A DNA stretch of 64,000 nt from Suilimivivens sp964614185 (GTDB lineage: Bacteria; Bacillota; Clostridia; Lachnospirales; Lachnospiraceae). The position numbers were made by a program, and so were the translations under genes. Location of the stretch: NCBI GenBank assembly GCA_964614185.1, contig CAZTKJ010000003.1:1-64000 (forward strand). Reading direction: 5' to 3'. Shown piece by piece: positions 41,846-50,511 of this stretch (its first letter is position 1; the number at the start of each line of letters is the position of its first letter). Under the pieces are notes generated by a model. That model had not been told where the DNA came from. It made no database searches and was given only the letters and a program-made list of their open reading frames with translations.

Positions 41846-43127
41846 CTTTTTTCTCCTTATATACCATTCGGCCTTTGCAGAATGTATAGCAGATCACTCC
41901 CGGCATGGTTTCTCCTATAAAGGGGGAATTCTCCGACTTGGAAACAAATTCCTTTACCGTCCACTGTCTCTTGGAATCAAAAATTATAAGATCTGCCACG
42001 CCTCCCTCTTTAAGACATCCTCCCTTTTGTCCATACAATGATGCCGGCGCCGTGCTCATTCTGTGAAAAAGCTGAGGATACGTCAGGTATCCTTTTTCTA
42101 TCAGCTCTCTGATCCCTAAGGAAAAAGCCGTTTCCAGTCCGATGATACCGCTGGGGGCTTTTGTGATTTCCTGCGCTTTTTCTTCCCTGCTGTGAGGCGC
42201 ATGATCCGTGGCAATCAGATCGATGGTGCCATCTGCAATTCCTTCTATAATAGCCAGCCTGTCCGCCTCTTCCCGAAGGGGCGGATTCATTTTGGCCAAA
42301 GTTCCCTTTTCTATAACAGCCTCCTGAGTCAGGGTAAAATGATGAGGCGTTGCTTCTGCGTGGACATGAGCGCCGCTTGCCCTGGCCCTGCGGACTATTT
42401 CCACACCTTCCCTGGTGCTGATATGCTGTATCACTATACATGCCCCTGTTTCAAGGGCCAGCTCAACATCTCTCTCTATTAAATCTGTTTCCGCTTCTCT
42501 TTTAGAACCTCCTATTCCATAAAACCCGGAGGCTTTTCCTTCATGGATTCCATTATTTAAGATCCTTTCCGGGTTTTCCTCATGAAAACTGATAGGACAG
42601 CCAAGCCTAAATGCCCGCTTCATGGCCTCTCTCACAAGGTCTTCATCCAAAAGGGGAATTCCGTCATCTGTAAATCCCACGGCTCCTGCCCTAAAGAGTT
42701 CTTCCATATTAACTATTTCTTTTCCCTTCATTTCCCGGGTCACATTGGCACAGGTTTCAATCCTGATGCCTGTCTGTTTTCCTTTTTCAAGTACATATTT
42801 TAAGGTTTCCGGATTATCTACACAGGGTTTGGTATTGGCCATTAGCACGATCCCTGTATAGCCACCCTTTTTGGCAGCTTCTCCCCCCGATATAATATCT
42901 TCTTTATAAGTAAATCCCGGATCTCTGAAATGAACATGCGTATCAATCAGACCGGGGCCTATCATCAATCCTTCTGCATCCAGTACCTTGGCATTTTCCG
43001 GCACCGGCTCTCCTTCTTGTCCTCTTTTCACAATTCTTTTTATGATGCCCTCTTCAATCCACAAGTCTCCTGCATAGATTCTGTCTTCTACGGGATCGAT
43101 GATCATTCCGTTTTTCACACAAAGCAT
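41835..43127 (-). CDS. pyrC: Dihydroorotase
   Basis: A 430-residue zinc amidohydrolase that closes carbamoyl aspartate to dihydroorotate. The metal ligands appear in DTHVHFRDPG, QHISTREG and the late ATDHAPH. It is the first gene of pyrCKD. A terminator-like hairpin about 90 bp upstream on the same strand could serve as an attenuator, though no PyrR-binding motif is visible. Confidence 0.94.
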   Translation of the reverse strand: MLCVKNGMIIDPVEDRIYAGDLWIEEGIIKRIVKRGQEGEPVPENAKVLDAEGLMIGPGLIDTHVHFRDPGFTYKEDIISGGEAAKKGGYTGIVLMANTKPCVDNPETLKYVLEKGKQTGIRIETCANVTREMKGKEIVNMEELFRAGAVGFTDDGIPLLDEDLVREAMKRAFRLGCPISFHEENPERILNNGIHEGKASGFYGIGGSKREAETDLIERDVELALETGACIVIQHISTREGVEIVRRARASGAHVHAEATPHHFTLTQEAVIEKGTLAKMNPPLREEADRLAIIEGIADGTIDLIATDHAPHSREEKAQEITKAPSGIIGLETAFSLGIRELIEKGYLTYPQLFHRMSTAPASLYGQKGGCLKEGGVADLIIFDSKRQWTVKEFVSKSENSPFIGETMPGVICYTFCKGRMVYKEKKDGE

Positions 43128-43213
43128 ATTTCATCTCCTGTTGCTTTCCTTCATTCTTCTGTCATTATACTAAACCCTCTATCTGCTCACAAGCTTTTTC
43201 CAGGTAATTTCCT

Positions 43214-43244
43214 ATAAAAAGCGCAAGCTCCGCAGCTTGCGCTT
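43214..43244 (-). terminator. Terminator-like hairpin upstream of pyrC
   Basis: On the minus strand a perfect 11-bp stem AAGCGCAAGCT/AGCTTGCGCTT with a GCGG loop is followed by TTTTATAGG. It lies 90 bp before pyrC and after repeat copy C. Either it ends read-through from upstream genes or it attenuates pyrCKD. Confidence 0.75.
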
Positions 43245-43282
43245 AGTCCCACTACGATTACAGCAATCTCCTATAAGGGTTC

Positions 43283-43504
43283 AAGTGTCAAAAGCCCTGA
43301 TTGAAACTGTTGGCAGATTGGACAAAAGAAATTCGGGCAAATGACTTGCACGATGGAGCCGAAACTCAAAAATCGTGGAAGCCTTTGCTGAACACGATTT
43401 TCGTTTTAGGAGGTTTGGCGAAATGGTTCGTGCAACAGAGTGCGCACAAATTTTTTTGTGTAATCTGCCGCCAGAAGACTGTCATATAAGGCTTTTGACC
43501 CCCT
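43283..43504 (+). repeat. Palindromic repeat element, copy C (MITE-like)
   Basis: About 222 bp bounded by GTGTCAAAAGCC and GGCTTTTGAC, homologous to the copies at 5092 and 26277 in the same orientation. The central stem-loop is intact. It fills most of the 443-bp gap between pyrC and the PrcB-like gene, between two minus-strand terminators. Similarity to copy B extends outward on the left to CAATNTCCTATAAGGGTTC and on the right to CTATAAARTAAAA. Confidence 0.85.
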
Positions 43505-43515
43505 ATCCTATAAAG

Positions 43516-43558
43516 TAAAATGCCGGAAACAGGTAGACATTCTATCTGTTTCCGGCAT
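43516..43558 (-). terminator. Terminator of the PrcB-like gene
   Basis: On the minus strand a perfect 13-bp stem ATGCCGGAAACAG/CTGTTTCCGGCAT (43520-43558) with a 13-nt loop is followed by TTTACTTTATAGG. It lies 13 bp past the stop codon. Confidence 0.8.
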
Positions 43559-43570
43559 CTATATCCTTTT

Positions 43571-44014
43571 CTAATCAAATACAATGGGTTTTTCTATCAT
43601 TTCTGTTTTTATTACCACATAAGGATAAGACTTGCTTACCTTTTTTCCATCATTTTCACCGGGTTTAGGTCCCTGCAGCGTAGTATCGAAATAAACAGCA
43701 TTTTCTGTTTCATATAACGCATTTACACTGATACTGTATCCTCCTGTCTCCTGTTCTCCGTAGCCCCTGCAGATATACATATATCCATTATCCTGATAGG
43801 TTACCTTAAATCCGTCTGTCTTCTTTTCATTTATGGCTGCCAGCAATTCCTCCGGTATATTTTCTTCTGCCACTACGGTAAAATCCAGGTCCTTTATTTT
43901 TGCAAGAGGATCTTTCTTAGTTTTGCAGCCCGCCATCATCATGATCGCCAGAAGGAAAAACCCCATTGCTGCTATATACTGTTTCCATTTTCCTGTCATA
44001 TTTGTGGTTTCCAT
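43571..44014 (-). CDS. PrcB C-terminal domain lipoprotein
   Basis: A 147-residue protein with a signal sequence and lipobox MAGC near residue 30. The mature part (about 40-145) resembles the PrcB C-terminal domain: a beta fold with GYSISVNALYET, QGPKPGE and SYPYVVIKTE. In spirochaetes PrcB is part of a protease complex; here the role is unknown. It follows htrA after a terminator, so it is transcribed separately. Confidence 0.8.
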   Translation of the reverse strand: METTNMTGKWKQYIAAMGFFLLAIMMMAGCKTKKDPLAKIKDLDFTVVAEENIPEELLAAINEKKTDGFKVTYQDNGYMYICRGYGEQETGGYSISVNALYETENAVYFDTTLQGPKPGENDGKKVSKSYPYVVIKTEMIEKPIVFD

Positions 44015-44049
44015 TACTCTTTTTTAGAAGCTTATGAAAATTCTCCACA

Positions 44050-44090
44050 AAAAATACCTGTATATGCATGGGATTCCACGCATATACAGG
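44050..44090 (-). terminator. Terminator of htrA
   Basis: On the minus strand a perfect 11-bp stem CCTGTATATGC/GCATATACAGG (44057-44090) with a 12-nt loop is followed by TATTTTTTGTGG. It lies 16 bp past the htrA stop. Confidence 0.85.
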
Positions 44091-44105
44091 CATATCCGTT
44101 TAAAA

Positions 44106-45581
44106 TTATGGGGTCTGGGTCATGAATCCCAAAGTCACATTAACCGTCTTGGGTTGATATCCGGTAGGACTTCCCTGCATGATCGTCAGTTCTACTGTAG
44201 TTCCTGCTGTATAGTAGCTCAGTTCTTTTTTCAAGTCATCCATAGATCTCACTTCTTCACCATTAATGGCTGTAATAATATCTCCTTTTACCAGACCGGC
44301 TTCATAAGCGCCTGTTCCTTCGGTTACAGAAGATACATAGACACCCATGGGCATACCATATATCTGGGAATATTCAGAAACTACATCAATACCTGTGATT
44401 CCAAGATAGCCTTTGCTCTCTTCATCCACTTTAAGTCTGGTCTGCTTGGTCATCAAGTCTTCAATGATAGGCTGGGCATCAGAAATGGGGATTGCATATC
44501 CCATGCCTTCTATCGCAGAGCCGCCGATCTTATTGGAATTGATTCCGATTACTTCTCCTTTGATATTTAAAAGAGCGCCGCCGGAATTCCCCGGATTGAT
44601 TGCCGCATCCGTCTGGATAAATGTATTGACCTCTGTATCTCCCTGAGGAAGTCCCGTCTGCATCTGTGAGCTGTCTACAGCAAGGGGACGGTTCAGTGCG
44701 CTTACTACGCCTGTCGTAACAGACTGACCATATCCTAATGCATTGCCAATGGCGATAACCGGTTCGCCTACTGTAAGGCTGTTAGAGTTGCCAAGAGTTG
44801 CAATAGCAATATCACTCATAGTGTCCGCATCAATATCATCCAGCTGCACGGCTATCACCGCCAGATCCTTATCTGCATCACTGCCCTTGATCTGAGCCTG
44901 CACCTGACTGCCATCTACAAACTGTACAGTCAGCTCTTCTGCCGCTTCTACCACATGATGATTTGTCACTAACAGAAGTTCCGTATCATTCTCTCCTACA
45001 ATAATGCCTGAACCTGTACTGTTTCCTTCACTGCTGTACTGCTGTCCCCAAAAAGAAGTGGTTTCTATATATTTATTATTAACGGACACTACAGAAGGCA
45101 TAACCGTCTTAACTACTTCTGTAACATCTGTTACGGTAGTCTGGGAAAACTGTACTTCATCCCCCATCGTTGCTACCACTGCTTCCTTTATGTTCTGAGC
45201 CCTTTCTTCCACCGGTTCTTCTACGAGATCCTGGCTGCTGTCTTTGGTCTCCACGAGTGCATCGGCTTCTACTTCACTTTTATCTTTTACCAATTCGGAG
45301 GCTGTGGTTACTGCCTCAAATCCAAGTCCTGCAAAGATACCGAACAACAATCCGCAGCAAATACCCAGCGCTATCTTCCTTCCGGTACCGGATTGGTTCC
45401 TTTGCTTTTGCGGCTTTGGCTGTTCATAAAAGTACGTATTACCGGTATTTGCCTGATTATTCATGGAATTATGTTCTATGGAATTGTTTCCCATGGAATT
45501 ACTTCCGCAGGAATTACTTCCACAGGAATTGTTTCCTGTATTTATTGTCTCATAATGATTTGGATAGTTATTCTCATACAT
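44106..45581 (-). CDS. htrA: HtrA/DegP family serine protease with PDZ domain
   Basis: A 491-residue membrane-anchored quality-control protease. The cytoplasmic N-terminus (1-67) contains a pentapeptide repeat of the type G-N-N-S-x; one membrane segment spans about 70-92. The trypsin-like domain shows His in TNHHVV, Asp in DKDLAV and Ser in NPGNSGGALL. A PDZ domain (about 390-485) follows. It degrades misfolded exported proteins. Confidence 0.94.
   Translation of the reverse strand: MYENNYPNHYETINTGNNSCGSNSCGSNSMGNNSIEHNSMNNQANTGNTYFYEQPKPQKQRNQSGTGRKIALGICCGLLFGIFAGLGFEAVTTASELVKDKSEVEADALVETKDSSQDLVEEPVEERAQNIKEAVVATMGDEVQFSQTTVTDVTEVVKTVMPSVVSVNNKYIETTSFWGQQYSSEGNSTGSGIIVGENDTELLLVTNHHVVEAAEELTVQFVDGSQVQAQIKGSDADKDLAVIAVQLDDIDADTMSDIAIATLGNSNSLTVGEPVIAIGNALGYGQSVTTGVVSALNRPLAVDSSQMQTGLPQGDTEVNTFIQTDAAINPGNSGGALLNIKGEVIGINSNKIGGSAIEGMGYAIPISDAQPIIEDLMTKQTRLKVDEESKGYLGITGIDVVSEYSQIYGMPMGVYVSSVTEGTGAYEAGLVKGDIITAINGEEVRSMDDLKKELSYYTAGTTVELTIMQGSPTGYQPKTVNVTLGFMTQTP
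45462..45536. repeat. 15-bp tandem repeat inside htrA
   Basis: Five consecutive 15-bp units share the core GGAATT-N-TTCC (for example CATGGAATTACTTCC). They encode the pentapeptides GNNSC, GSNSC, GSNSM, GNNSI and EHNSM in the HtrA N-terminus. Units differ at up to 5 positions. Copy number could vary by slippage without shifting the frame. Confidence 0.8.
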
Positions 45582-45688
45582 AGCAATTACCTGTTCCTTT
45601 CTTTATCATGGCTTTAGTATATCTGGTAATTGTGTTCAATTTGTGATAAATCATTGACCAATTTGTTATCAGTTGGATTTTTCAGTGA

Positions 45689-46615
45689 CTATTTCCAGTA
45701 TTCCCTGTTCATAGAACATAATTTTACTATTGGAGAGGGCAAATGCATGTATCTTTTCCCCAACAGGTAACCCATATATTTGCATCCGCTCTGCCAGATC
45801 AACACTATGAGAAGCCACGGTCTGCCACATCCACAAAGCCTTTTTGACGTGATCTTTATAAGGCGCATCCCTTCGCTTTCTGACTTAATGCCGCCAAAAA
45901 CAGCAGGATACTGTGCATGGGACACCCCTAAGTCAAAATATCTCCTAAACTGTTCTATACCACTGTAATTATGGGAATGATATACCTTAGCTTCTGCCAC
46001 ATAGGCAATACGATACCCCTTCCCTATCAATCCTCTGGCATAAATCATATCTTCATTAAAAATAGTATGTTTAACAAAGCCTCCCAATTCGTCATAAACT
46101 CTTCTGTCATAGGCAGCACATACATTGGATGCAAAAAAAGCCTTAATTCCCATTGTCTTTAAATCATTTTCTGATTTTATCAATGAGCAGTCCGGATAAT
46201 TAAATTCCCGTGCACAGTGTTCCAGTATACTGCTGCTTTTTTCCGGAAGCTGCCTTGCATAACTCATGCCTGCCTCTCCCGAAAAAACAGGTGCAAGCAG
46301 TTTTTCCAATAAAAATCTGTCTGCCGGAACTGCATCATCTGTCATCATTACAAAAAACGGACTTTCTAAGTCTTTCACCGCCAGAGCCCTGGTGCCGCCG
46401 TGGTCAAATTCTTCCTTGGAAATATGCCGCACTGAAACGTTGGAATATCTCTGTTCAAAATCAGTTCCTTCTATAAAGGCTGTAAAATAGCTTTTTTCTG
46501 TATTGATCAGAAGAATTCTGTTGATCTGCAGTGTCTGCTCCTTAAGTCCGTCAAGCAGCGTAAAAAGTTTTGGAGTTGGCTTATATACCGGAATTATAAC
46601 ATCTACTTTATTCAT
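45689..46615 (-). CDS. Glycosyltransferase family 2, rhamnosyltransferase-like
   Basis: A 308-residue GT-A enzyme. The N-terminus VDVIIPVYKPTPKLFTLLDG is the nucleotide-binding start, the DxD-type motif is seen in MMTDDAVPAD, and FNEDMIYARGL contains the catalytic acidic pair. The EEFDHGGTRALAV segment resembles rhamnosyltransferases of this family. It lies at the downstream end of the polysaccharide locus, after the LCP terminator and before htrA. Confidence 0.85.
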   Translation of the reverse strand: MNKVDVIIPVYKPTPKLFTLLDGLKEQTLQINRILLINTEKSYFTAFIEGTDFEQRYSNVSVRHISKEEFDHGGTRALAVKDLESPFFVMMTDDAVPADRFLLEKLLAPVFSGEAGMSYARQLPEKSSSILEHCAREFNYPDCSLIKSENDLKTMGIKAFFASNVCAAYDRRVYDELGGFVKHTIFNEDMIYARGLIGKGYRIAYVAEAKVYHSHNYSGIEQFRRYFDLGVSHAQYPAVFGGIKSESEGMRLIKITSKRLCGCGRPWLLIVLIWQSGCKYMGYLLGKRYMHLPSPIVKLCSMNREYWK

Positions 46616-46629
46616 CTATCCACCATTCT

Positions 46630-46658
46630 GAAAAAGGACCACTGTTCATGGTCCTTTT
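46630..46658 (-). terminator. Terminator of the LCP gene
   Basis: A perfect 10-bp stem AAAAGGACCA/TGGTCCTTTT (46632-46658) with a 7-nt loop is followed on the minus strand by a further T and CAGAATGG. It lies 22 bp past the LCP stop codon. Confidence 0.75.
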
Positions 46659-46680
46659 CAAAATATAAAATCATTATCAG

Positions 46681-47880
46681 TTATTTCACATATGCACTGG
46701 TATCAGCAGCAATCTTGGCGCTGCATTCCTTAATAACCTCAGAAGGTTGATAATCAGTGTCATTAAACAGGAACTCATGCAGCCATTTTACGTTGTCTTC
46801 CAAAGACTTGGGAACAACGCAGCTTCCCTTTGAACCGATAGTGCCGGTAGTAAGCATATCCATGGAAGGGAATCCGCTCTGGTCTACAACCTCATATTTC
46901 GTAATATCCATTAAAAGCTCAAGTATCTCGCTTAAATCCAACGAAGTATAAACTTCTTTAAATACTTTATCCGCAACTTCATTTAATGTTGCCGGAGAAG
47001 CTTTTTTGGCTTTTTCGGAAATGGCAATCAGCACCGTCCTCTGACGCTGTGTACGTTCAAAGTCATCGCCTACATATCTGATCCTGCAATAAGCAGTAGC
47101 CTGAAGTCCGTTTAACGTCTGCCTTCCTGCCGTGGTAACAGGCGTATAATCTATTCCTTCCTTAGCAACAAAGGTCTTACCGTCAGTAGTGGTTCCTACC
47201 ATACTGATCTGATAATTATTTAAATGACTGATCTCTGATTCTTTTACATCGATTTCAACGCCGCCTAAGGCATCAATGGTGTCTGCAAGACCTTCAAAAC
47301 CTACTGTAACAAAATCTGTAATATTCATATCCAGATTCATATTCAGCATATTAATGGCCTGTTTAGGACCTCCCTTTGCATAGGCGTTATTACATTTATT
47401 GTAAGAATCATTACTTAAGTTTAAGTACGTATCACGATAAACGGATACCAGTTTACACTCTCCCGTATCCTGATTAATGGATGCAATTATAATGGTATCG
47501 GATCTGGTGTTCTTTCCTAATGCGCCATCTCTGGAATCCACACCGAACAATGCAATATTCCGGTACCCCTTCATTGTTGTTTCCTGTTTTTCCCTTACTT
47601 CTTCATTAATGACAATATCCTTTTCCGGAATATTGACCTTACCCACTTCTTCTGTTTTTAAAACACCATAAAGAACCACTACCATCAAAAGCAAAACAAA
47701 AATTTCTGCGATGAACAAAAGTATCTTGCCGCGTTTCTTCTTTTCTTTATTTTTTGTCTCTGCCCTTTTACCGGATACAGGTTTTTTAGAAGATGGTCTT
47801 CTTTCCTCTTCATATCCCTGATGCGGTCTTTTTTTGACCGGCTTCTTTTTTACTGGTTTTTTACCCTGTTGTGTAGCCAT
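46681..47880 (-). CDS. LytR-CpsA-Psr (LCP) family ligase
   Basis: A 399-residue enzyme expected to transfer finished glycans from polyprenyl phosphate to peptidoglycan. A very basic cytoplasmic N-terminus (1-50) precedes one membrane segment (about 52-73). The LCP domain runs from about 105 to 330, with GVDSRDGALGKNTRSDTIII and VYRDTYL containing the phosphate-binding arginines, and RIRYVGDDFERTQRQR further on. It likely attaches the polysaccharide made by this locus. Confidence 0.92.
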   Translation of the reverse strand: MATQQGKKPVKKKPVKKRPHQGYEEERRPSSKKPVSGKRAETKNKEKKKRGKILLFIAEIFVLLLMVVVLYGVLKTEEVGKVNIPEKDIVINEEVREKQETTMKGYRNIALFGVDSRDGALGKNTRSDTIIIASINQDTGECKLVSVYRDTYLNLSNDSYNKCNNAYAKGGPKQAINMLNMNLDMNITDFVTVGFEGLADTIDALGGVEIDVKESEISHLNNYQISMVGTTTDGKTFVAKEGIDYTPVTTAGRQTLNGLQATAYCRIRYVGDDFERTQRQRTVLIAISEKAKKASPATLNEVADKVFKEVYTSLDLSEILELLMDITKYEVVDQSGFPSMDMLTTGTIGSKGSCVVPKSLEDNVKWLHEFLFNDTDYQPSEVIKECSAKIAADTSAYVK

Positions 47881-47984
47881 TTGAAAATCTCTCCCTTGTT
47901 CCGTTCTGTTTTCATTTGTCTTCTACAAAATCATCCGCTGCCTTCATCAACGGGTTCATCAATTTTTTATTTTCTCACAAATAG

Positions 47985-48015
47985 GATAATAAGGCAACCC
48001 CTGCGGCTTATTATT
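47985..48015 (-). terminator. Possible terminator after the sugar transferase gene
   Basis: On the minus strand TAATAAG and CTTATTA flank a GC-rich centre (CCGCAGGGGTTGC) and are followed by TCCTATTTGTG. The stem is short and the U-run weak. Confidence 0.35.
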
Positions 48016-48045
48016 TAGGTATTATTAAGATTTGTAAAAATTCGG

Positions 48046-49455
48046 TTAATATGCATTTTTGTTGATAAAGCCTTTAAAAATTGTAAGAAACATAATTCTG
48101 AAATCAAATGCCATTGTCCAGTTTTCAATATAGTACAAATCGTATTCGATCCTCTTCCGGATAGAAGTGTCGCCTCTGTAACCGTTGATCTGGGCCCAAC
48201 CGGTAAGTCCGGGCCTGACCTGATGCTTGATCATATAACGGGGAATTTCTTCTTTGAACTTCTCTACGAACTGAGGTCTTTCCGGTCTTGGTCCTACAAG
48301 GCTCATTTCTCCCATTAAGATATTAAACAGCTGGGGCAGTTCATCCATACTGGTCTTCCGAAGAAGCTTTCCTATTTTCGTGACTCTGGGATCATCTTTA
48401 ACCGTCCACCCCTTCTGTTCTGCGGAGGGTTTTTGCATTTCCATGGTCCTGAATTTATACATTTTAAAGGTCTTATTATGGAGACCTACTCTTTCCTGCT
48501 TAAAAATTACGGGTCCGGGACTGGTAAACTTAACTGCCAGCGCCACAGACAGCATGATGGGCGAAAATAAAAGAATGCCCAATGTAGAACCTATGATATC
48601 CACAGTTCGCTTAGCTACCCAGTTCAGGGTATTGGTAAGGGGCACATACCTGATATTAATAACCGGAAGTCCCATAAGATCCTCTGTATAAGGATGGCTG
48701 GGAACCAATGAATTGTAATCAGGGATAAATTTGGTATGAACACCTGATTTTTCGCATAAATCTACTATATACTCCAGACTGTCATAGTCCTTCAGAGCCA
48801 GAGTAATGGCAATCTCATCCAGCTTATTTTCCGGAAGGATATAGTGAATATTTTCAATACGGCCCACCACTTTAACGCCTTTATACATGGTGCCGCTTGG
48901 AATCCTGTCGTCCAGTATGCCTCTGATAACATATCCCCACTGGGGATTGGAATTGATTCTGGTAATATATTCTTCTGCCGCCCTGGAATAACCGATCAGC
49001 AGAATATACTTCATATTGTAGCCTTTCCTCCTGAAAAGCTGGAGAAGGCTGCGGATCATGGACCGGCAGAGGGTCGTCAGTATAACATTAATGGCATAGA
49101 ACAGAAACATCATGATCCGGGAGAAATTCTGTTGTTTAATAATGTAGAGAACTACGATAAACAGTACCAGCCCCACTGTATTGGAAGTAAAGATGTTGAT
49201 GATCTCATACTTCCGCCTGGTTGCCCTCTTTGGCTTATACATATTAAAATAGTAATATGTAGCAATATATCCGGGCACAAGAAAATAAAGGAAACTGAAA
49301 TAGGTTTCCTTAGACAAAGCTCCTGCACCGGGCTCCGTAAACGCAAATGCCGTGGCAAACTTAATATACCATGCCAGCAGATAAGAAACTGCTACGACAA
49401 TTGCATCTACAAGCAGATGCAGCCTGTTAAAAACTTTTTGATTATCTTTAATCAT
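48046..49455 (-). CDS. Polyprenyl-phosphate sugar-1-phosphate transferase (WbaP/CpsE-like)
   Basis: A 469-residue membrane enzyme that starts glycan synthesis by moving a sugar phosphate onto undecaprenyl phosphate. Four N-terminal membrane segments (about 10-30, 45-65, 80-105, 110-130) precede a nucleotide-fold domain (about 140-260) and the catalytic bacterial sugar transferase domain (about 275-469). The latter shows KRTVDIIGSTLG, QERVGLHNKTFKMYKFRTM, and DELPQLFNILMGEMSLVGPR. It is the likely initiator for this locus. Confidence 0.93.
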   Translation of the reverse strand: MIKDNQKVFNRLHLLVDAIVVAVSYLLAWYIKFATAFAFTEPGAGALSKETYFSFLYFLVPGYIATYYYFNMYKPKRATRRKYEIINIFTSNTVGLVLFIVVLYIIKQQNFSRIMMFLFYAINVILTTLCRSMIRSLLQLFRRKGYNMKYILLIGYSRAAEEYITRINSNPQWGYVIRGILDDRIPSGTMYKGVKVVGRIENIHYILPENKLDEIAITLALKDYDSLEYIVDLCEKSGVHTKFIPDYNSLVPSHPYTEDLMGLPVINIRYVPLTNTLNWVAKRTVDIIGSTLGILLFSPIMLSVALAVKFTSPGPVIFKQERVGLHNKTFKMYKFRTMEMQKPSAEQKGWTVKDDPRVTKIGKLLRKTSMDELPQLFNILMGEMSLVGPRPERPQFVEKFKEEIPRYMIKHQVRPGLTGWAQINGYRGDTSIRKRIEYDLYYIENWTMAFDFRIMFLTIFKGFINKNAY

Positions 49456-49506
49456 AGCTGCTACCTTCTTGCCAATATTCTACAATAATATTCCCAAAAG
49501 CACAAC

Positions 49507-50502
49507 TTAAATAATTCTTCTTACAATGCCGGCAAAAAGCTCCCACTGGATCCATAGATAGTGGTGCAGATTCTTTATTTGGAATTTTACCTTCTTCTTT
49601 CTGTTTTCCCTGGAACAGGAAAGACAAAATCCCTTTTTCAGTCCCTGCAAATAAACTTTTCCCATACCTTTTTTTGTAAAAAATATCGTTTTTACCAAAT
49701 ATCCTGATAATAAAAAGGGCAGATTGAATAGAATCTGCAATACCGGCATATTTTTATAGATAAGATAAATACTGTTCCTGGCTGTCAGATCCACCTTAAA
49801 AGGATTATGACGGGAACCGCTTACTCCGCTTCCTGCATGGTAAATCACTGCCTTAGGTGCATAGATATTAGGATATCCTAAAATGTTGGCGCGGTATCCT
49901 ATGTCGATATCCTCCAAATAAGCAAAATGCGCTTCATCAAAAAGTCCTGTTTCTTTAAAAAGCTCTTTCCGATAAATGGCAGCTCCGCCACAGGAAGCAA
50001 AAATCCGCCCTTCTGTCTGATATTTGGAGACATCCCGATCCTTGCCCCTTGCAAAAGCCCAACCCAGGGCACAGTAAAAGTCCCCTGCATCATCTATTTT
50101 CTCCGGAAATTTCATATTTATCATTTTTCCGCCGGCAGAAAAACAACTGCCGTGATCTTCCATTATTTTTTCCAGCTCTTCTACGCACTTCTCATCTACA
50201 GTGGTATCATTATTCAGCAAAAAAACGTATTTTGTTTCTGCTTTTTCAATCCCCCTGTTAACTGCATAGGAAAATCCTGTATTTTCACTAAGCTCTATTC
50301 TTCTGACCTGGGGATATTTCTCTATGACCCTTTGAAGGCTGCCGTCCTTAGAAGCATTATCTACGACAATGATCTCCGGCACCCTGCTTCCCCGATACAG
50401 TGAATCAAGACAATTTTCTATATATTCTATTCCGTTGTAATTGGGAATGACAACTGTCGTAAGAGTTCCCTTTGCCTGCGTCTTTTCTTTCAATGCTTCC
50501 AT
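49507..50502 (-). CDS. Glycosyltransferase family 2
   Basis: A 331-residue GT2 protein. The start VVIPNYNGIEYIENCLDSL, the LLNNDTTVDEKC metal-binding motif and the HFAYLEDIDIGYRA acidic motif are clear. The basic and hydrophobic C-terminus suggests membrane association. It starts 9 bp after the stop of the upstream GT gene, so the two are coupled. The transferred sugar is unknown. Confidence 0.9.
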   Translation of the reverse strand: MEALKEKTQAKGTLTTVVIPNYNGIEYIENCLDSLYRGSRVPEIIVVDNASKDGSLQRVIEKYPQVRRIELSENTGFSYAVNRGIEKAETKYVFLLNNDTTVDEKCVEELEKIMEDHGSCFSAGGKMINMKFPEKIDDAGDFYCALGWAFARGKDRDVSKYQTEGRIFASCGGAAIYRKELFKETGLFDEAHFAYLEDIDIGYRANILGYPNIYAPKAVIYHAGSGVSGSRHNPFKVDLTARNSIYLIYKNMPVLQILFNLPFLLSGYLVKTIFFTKKGMGKVYLQGLKKGFCLSCSRENRKKKVKFQIKNLHHYLWIQWELFAGIVRRII

Positions 50503-50511
50503 CCATCCTGT

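Noticed and set aside
43128..43282. PyrR-type attenuator upstream of pyrC
   Set aside because: A terminator hairpin exists, but no PyrR anti-antiterminator loop is visible, so only the hairpin is reported.
45462..45536. CRISPR-like array
   Set aside because: The 15-bp units are contiguous, without spacers, and in frame within htrA. No CRISPR array or cas gene is in the window.
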